In this document: in pieces, positions 5,214 to 7,137 of the stretch
How the letters are laid out: each line of letters opens with the position of its first letter
Numbering within the stretch: position 1 is the first letter of the stretch
From: Acidobacteriaceae bacterium
Lineage (GTDB): Bacteria; Acidobacteriota; Terriglobia; Terriglobales; Acidobacteriaceae
NCBI GenBank assembly: GCA_003166055.1
Contig: PMWR01000581.1
Span: 1,502-8,638 of the forward strand
Length of the DNA: 7,137 nucleotides
Direction: 5' to 3'
Notes under the pieces: generated by a model
What the model was told of the DNA's origin: nothing
The model's database searches: none
What the model saw: the letters and a program-made list of their open reading frames with translations, nothing else
Position numbers and translations under genes: made by a program

Positions 5214-5587
5214 GGATTCTGCTCGATACGCACATCTTCTACTGGCTGTTCTACGATCAGCGCAAACTTCCATCGGCGGCGCGCACGATTCTCGACGATG
5301 CCGACGCGGTATTTGTCTCGGCCGTGTCCCTCTGGGAGATCGCGATCAAAGTCAGAGTAGGCAAGCTGAAAGCCGACATTCCTGAACTGCTTTCCAGCCT
5401 CGGAGCTGCTAATCTGCTCGAACTCCCGGTCCTTGCGCGGCATACGCCGATCGTTTCAGTCCTGCCCCTCCACCACGCCGATCCCTTCGACCGCCTGCTG
5501 ATCGCGCAAGCCATGAGTGAACCGTTGCATCTGATAACCACCGACCCGCTGCTCAAGCAGTACAGCGAGTTGGTAATACAGGTATGA
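5210..5587 (+). CDS. PIN-domain toxin ribonuclease (VapC-like, Sll0205-type)
   Basis: The 125-residue protein carries the PIN nuclease acidic set: D6 in MRILLDTHIFYWL, E43 in SAVSLWEIAIKVRVGKL (37-53), D91/D94 in HHADPFDRLLIAQA (88-101), and D112 in LITTDPLLKQY. All predicted Mg2+-binding residues are intact, so it looks functional. The layout LLDTH...SLWEIAIK...DPFDRLLIAQA is that of the PIN subgroup paired with Phd/YefM antitoxins. VapC relatives cleave tRNA or rRNA; the RNA target here is unknown. The ATG overlaps the antitoxin stop (ATGA), keeping the toxin below the antitoxin in translation. No terminator is visible in the 81 bases before the next gene. Confidence 0.93.
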   Translation: MRILLDTHIFYWLFYDQRKLPSAARTILDDADAVFVSAVSLWEIAIKVRVGKLKADIPELLSSLGAANLLELPVLARHTPIVSVLPLHHADPFDRLLIAQAMSEPLHLITTDPLLKQYSELVIQV

Positions 5588-5668
5588 ACCGACCGTGATG
5601 CCGCCCCGGAACTCTTCGAATAGGAACATCTGTCGTTGCATTGGTGTCAATAAGTGTAGGGGAGGCTG

Positions 5669-6250
5669 ATGACGACGAACCGGTTGCGCATAGTTGTATT
5701 GACAACCTGTGTTGTGGTCGGGCTTGTAGCGCTGGGCCTTTGCTTTCTTCGGCGCTACGCCGTTCAGGTGCCACCTCCGCTATCAGATGGGCCGACCAAA
5801 GAGAACCATGAAGACTCCGCCAGAAAGTTTCACATAAAGCTATCTGGTGAAGAAAAGCAGCACATCCTTGATGGAAACTTTACGGTTATAAGCTCGACTG
5901 ATGCGCTGCCTCAATCTATCAAAAACGCGTTTGCCACTATCACTGGCGACAAGCCATTTGCGCTGGCGAACCCCGGAAGCAAATACCAAGTGACCGACGT
6001 TATCGATGAGCCAGGGTTACCGCATAGAAGGTTGATATTCGCTGGTGTCTGCAAAGACCGCTGGTTTATTCACTATGAGCATGGAGGTATCGGAGTCAGC
6101 GATGCTGTACTGGTGTTGAACGCCAATCCGGATGGTTCTGTGCGGTTCGTGTGGGGAGGATCAGGCTTTTATCGGGCAGCGAATATGAATGATCTTCGAG
6201 CTGCCATCACATCTGGAAAGTTTGCCGATGACGCCGCATTCTATTGGTAA
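5669..6250 (+). CDS. Membrane-anchored protein of unknown function, lower GC
   Basis: The 193-residue protein has a basic start (MTTNRLR), one hydrophobic helix at about residues 7-28 and then a polar domain, consistent with a single-pass protein with its bulk outside the cytoplasmic membrane, or a lipoprotein-free signal anchor. The body (roughly 45-193) has mixed alpha/beta character, including KFHIKLSGEEKQHILDGNF, a conserved-looking GLPHRRLIFAGVCKDRWFIH and VRFVWGGSGFYRA. I recognise no family. ATG 5669 is preceded by AGGGGAGG (5658-5665), strong though close. Base use differs from the neighbours: 5821-5940 holds 50 G+C in 120 bases, against 39 in 60 at 1201-1260 in kdgK. Together with its position beside a toxin-antitoxin pair, this suggests horizontal acquisition. 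It converges on the uvrA end, 21 bases away. Confidence 0.75.
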   Translation: MTTNRLRIVVLTTCVVVGLVALGLCFLRRYAVQVPPPLSDGPTKENHEDSARKFHIKLSGEEKQHILDGNFTVISSTDALPQSIKNAFATITGDKPFALANPGSKYQVTDVIDEPGLPHRRLIFAGVCKDRWFIHYEHGGIGVSDAVLVLNANPDGSVRFVWGGSGFYRAANMNDLRAAITSGKFADDAAFYW

Positions 6251-6266
6251 TTGTTCTTCGAGCAAT
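6250..6266. other. Short hairpin between convergent genes
   Basis: ATTGTTC (6250-6256) can pair with GAGCAAT (6260-6266) over 7 bp including one G-U, with a 3-base loop. It fills the 21-base space between the two convergent stop codons. There is no T-run on either side, so it is at most a weak terminator or 3'-end stabiliser. Confidence 0.35.
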
Positions 6267-6271
6267 CTGCC

Positions 6272-7137
6272 CTACAGCACCCGCCCCAGCCATTTCCCCG
6301 TGTGCGACAGCAGGTTCCCCGCCACATCCTCCGGCGTTCCCTCCGCCACAATCCGTCCGCCGCCCTCGCCGCCTTCCGGCCCCAGATCGATCACCCAATC
6401 CGCCGACTTGATCACGTCCAGATTATGCTCGATCACAATCAGCGACCCGCCCCCGTCAACCAGCTTGCGAAACGCCGTCAACAGCTTCGATACATCGTCG
6501 AAGTGCAGCCCCGTTGTCGGTTCATCCAGGATGTACAACACTCTGCTCGCCTGCGACGGCTTCGCGTTCGCATTCGCCGCTCTAACTTGCGATAAATGCG
6601 CCGCCAGCTTCACCCTCTGCGCCTCGCCGCCCGACAGCGTTGTCGCACTCTGCCCCAGCCTCAGATACCCCAACCCAATCTCGTCCAACACCGCCAGTTT
6701 TTCAAGCAACCGGACCTGGCCGGCAAAGAACCGCAGCGCCTCCTTCACCGTCATCTGCAGCACTTCGTGGATGTTCTTGCCCTTGTATTGCACCTCGAGC
6801 ACCTTGGCCTGGTACCGTGTCCCATTGCAGTCCTCGCAGGGCAGCTCCACATCCGCCAGAAACTGCATCTCCACCGTCACCGTCCCGTCGCCCTCGCACG
6901 TATTGCATCGGCCCCCCGGCACGTTGAACGAAAAATGCCCCGGTGTCAGCGAAAGCCTCTTCGCCTCAGGCTGCGCCGCAAACAACTCCCTCACCAGATC
7001 GAATCCCTTGATGTACGTAATCGGATTCGACCGCGGCGTGCGTCCAATCGGTGTCTGGTCCACCAGCACCACATCGTTCAGCCGCTCCACCCCGGTCAGC
7101 GATTTGTACACGCTCGACGGATCGGCTCCCTCCGTCT
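6272..7137 (-). CDS. uvrA: UvrA-family excinuclease ATPase subunit, C-terminal part (cut by window edge)
   Basis: This is the C-terminal 288 codons of UvrA, the damage-sensing ABC-type ATPase of nucleotide excision repair. Visible in order (counting from the GTG codon at 7111): [17 protein letters not shown] (17-33); the zinc-binding CNTC (69-72) and CEDC (92-95) with the family's 19-residue spacing; [14 protein letters not shown] (157-170), the ABC signature; Walker [14 protein letters not shown] (192-204); the switch histidine in [10 protein letters not shown] (226-235); and [12 protein letters not shown] (241-252). The frame continues beyond 7111 to the window edge, so 7111 is not the start. 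Between signature and Walker B there are about 21 residues where E. coli UvrA has 11, giving an Ala/Asn/Lys/Ser-rich insertion ([13 protein letters not shown]). The ATPase residues are intact. A UvrA paralogue rather than the housekeeping copy is possible, since the first half is not visible. Confidence 0.93.
   Translation of the reverse strand, partial: TEGADPSSVYKSLTGVERLNDVVLVDQTPIGRTPRSNPITYIKGFDLVRELFAAQPEAKRLSLTPGHFSFNVPGGRCNTCEGDGTVTVEMQFLADVELPCEDCNGTRYQAKVLEVQYKGKNIHEVLQMTVKEALRFFAGQVRLLEKLAVLDEIGLGYLRLGQSATTLSGGEAQRVKLAAHLSQVRAANANAKPSQASRVLYILDEPTTGLHFDDVSKLLTAFRKLVDGGGSLIVIEHNLDVIKSADWVIDLGPEGGEGGGRIVAEGTPEDVAGNLLSHTGKWLGRVL

Noticed and set aside
5456..5650. Minus-strand frame beginning MTPMQRQMFLFEEF, partly in the gap after the toxin
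   Set aside because: The gap part looks protein-like, but most of the frame is antisense to the PIN toxin, there is no convincing RBS and no known family.
1..7137. Search for tRNA/rRNA genes, CRISPR arrays, insertion sequences and riboswitches
   Set aside because: No cloverleaf, regularly spaced repeat array, transposase frame with terminal inverted repeats or recognisable riboswitch was seen by eye.

Overview
The window is a high-GC bacterial chromosome segment. Gene style and the wording of several proteins (FucP-type transporter, pectin/uronate-type KDG kinase and KDPG aldolase, UvrA C-terminus, a diverged isoaspartate-methyltransferase-like protein) fit a soil Acidobacteriota (Terriglobia-like) genome. 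This assignment is an inference from sequence style, not from a marker gene.

Left part (1-2400): a short-chain dehydrogenase runs off the left edge on the minus strand. It is divergent from a plus-strand set: 2-keto-3-deoxygluconate kinase (277-1374), KDPG aldolase (1480-2142) and a 39-residue single-span membrane peptide (2185-2304). Kinase and aldolase form the last two steps of hexuronate/2-keto-3-deoxygluconate catabolism: KDG to KDPG, then to pyruvate and glyceraldehyde-3-phosphate. The cut SDR probably performs an upstream ketose/uronate reduction. A compact hairpin pair with a weak terminator sits between kinase and aldolase. A strong 11-bp terminator closes the plus-strand set.

Middle part (2400-4000): a FucP-family MFS sugar:H+ symporter on the minus strand converges on that terminator and probably imports the sugar or uronate used by the left genes. 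A probable 67-residue minus-strand protein of unknown function lies directly upstream of it. A 15-bp direct repeat lies at the 5' and 3' borders of the transporter gene.

Right part (3998-7137): a diverged PCMT-like methyltransferase (plus) starts on the same CATG as the 67-residue minus-strand gene. It is followed by a Phd/YefM-PIN (VapC-like) toxin-antitoxin pair with a clear four-half-site palindromic operator, and then by a lower-GC, membrane-anchored protein of unknown function. The C-terminal 288 codons of a UvrA-family excinuclease subunit enter from the right edge on the minus strand.

No RNA gene, CRISPR array or insertion sequence is visible. Most of the window is ordinary metabolism. 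The least expected parts are the toxin-antitoxin operator, the shared divergent start codon, the repeat structure around the 2377 terminator, and the two small genes too short for routine annotation. I do not see a clearly new multi-gene system.
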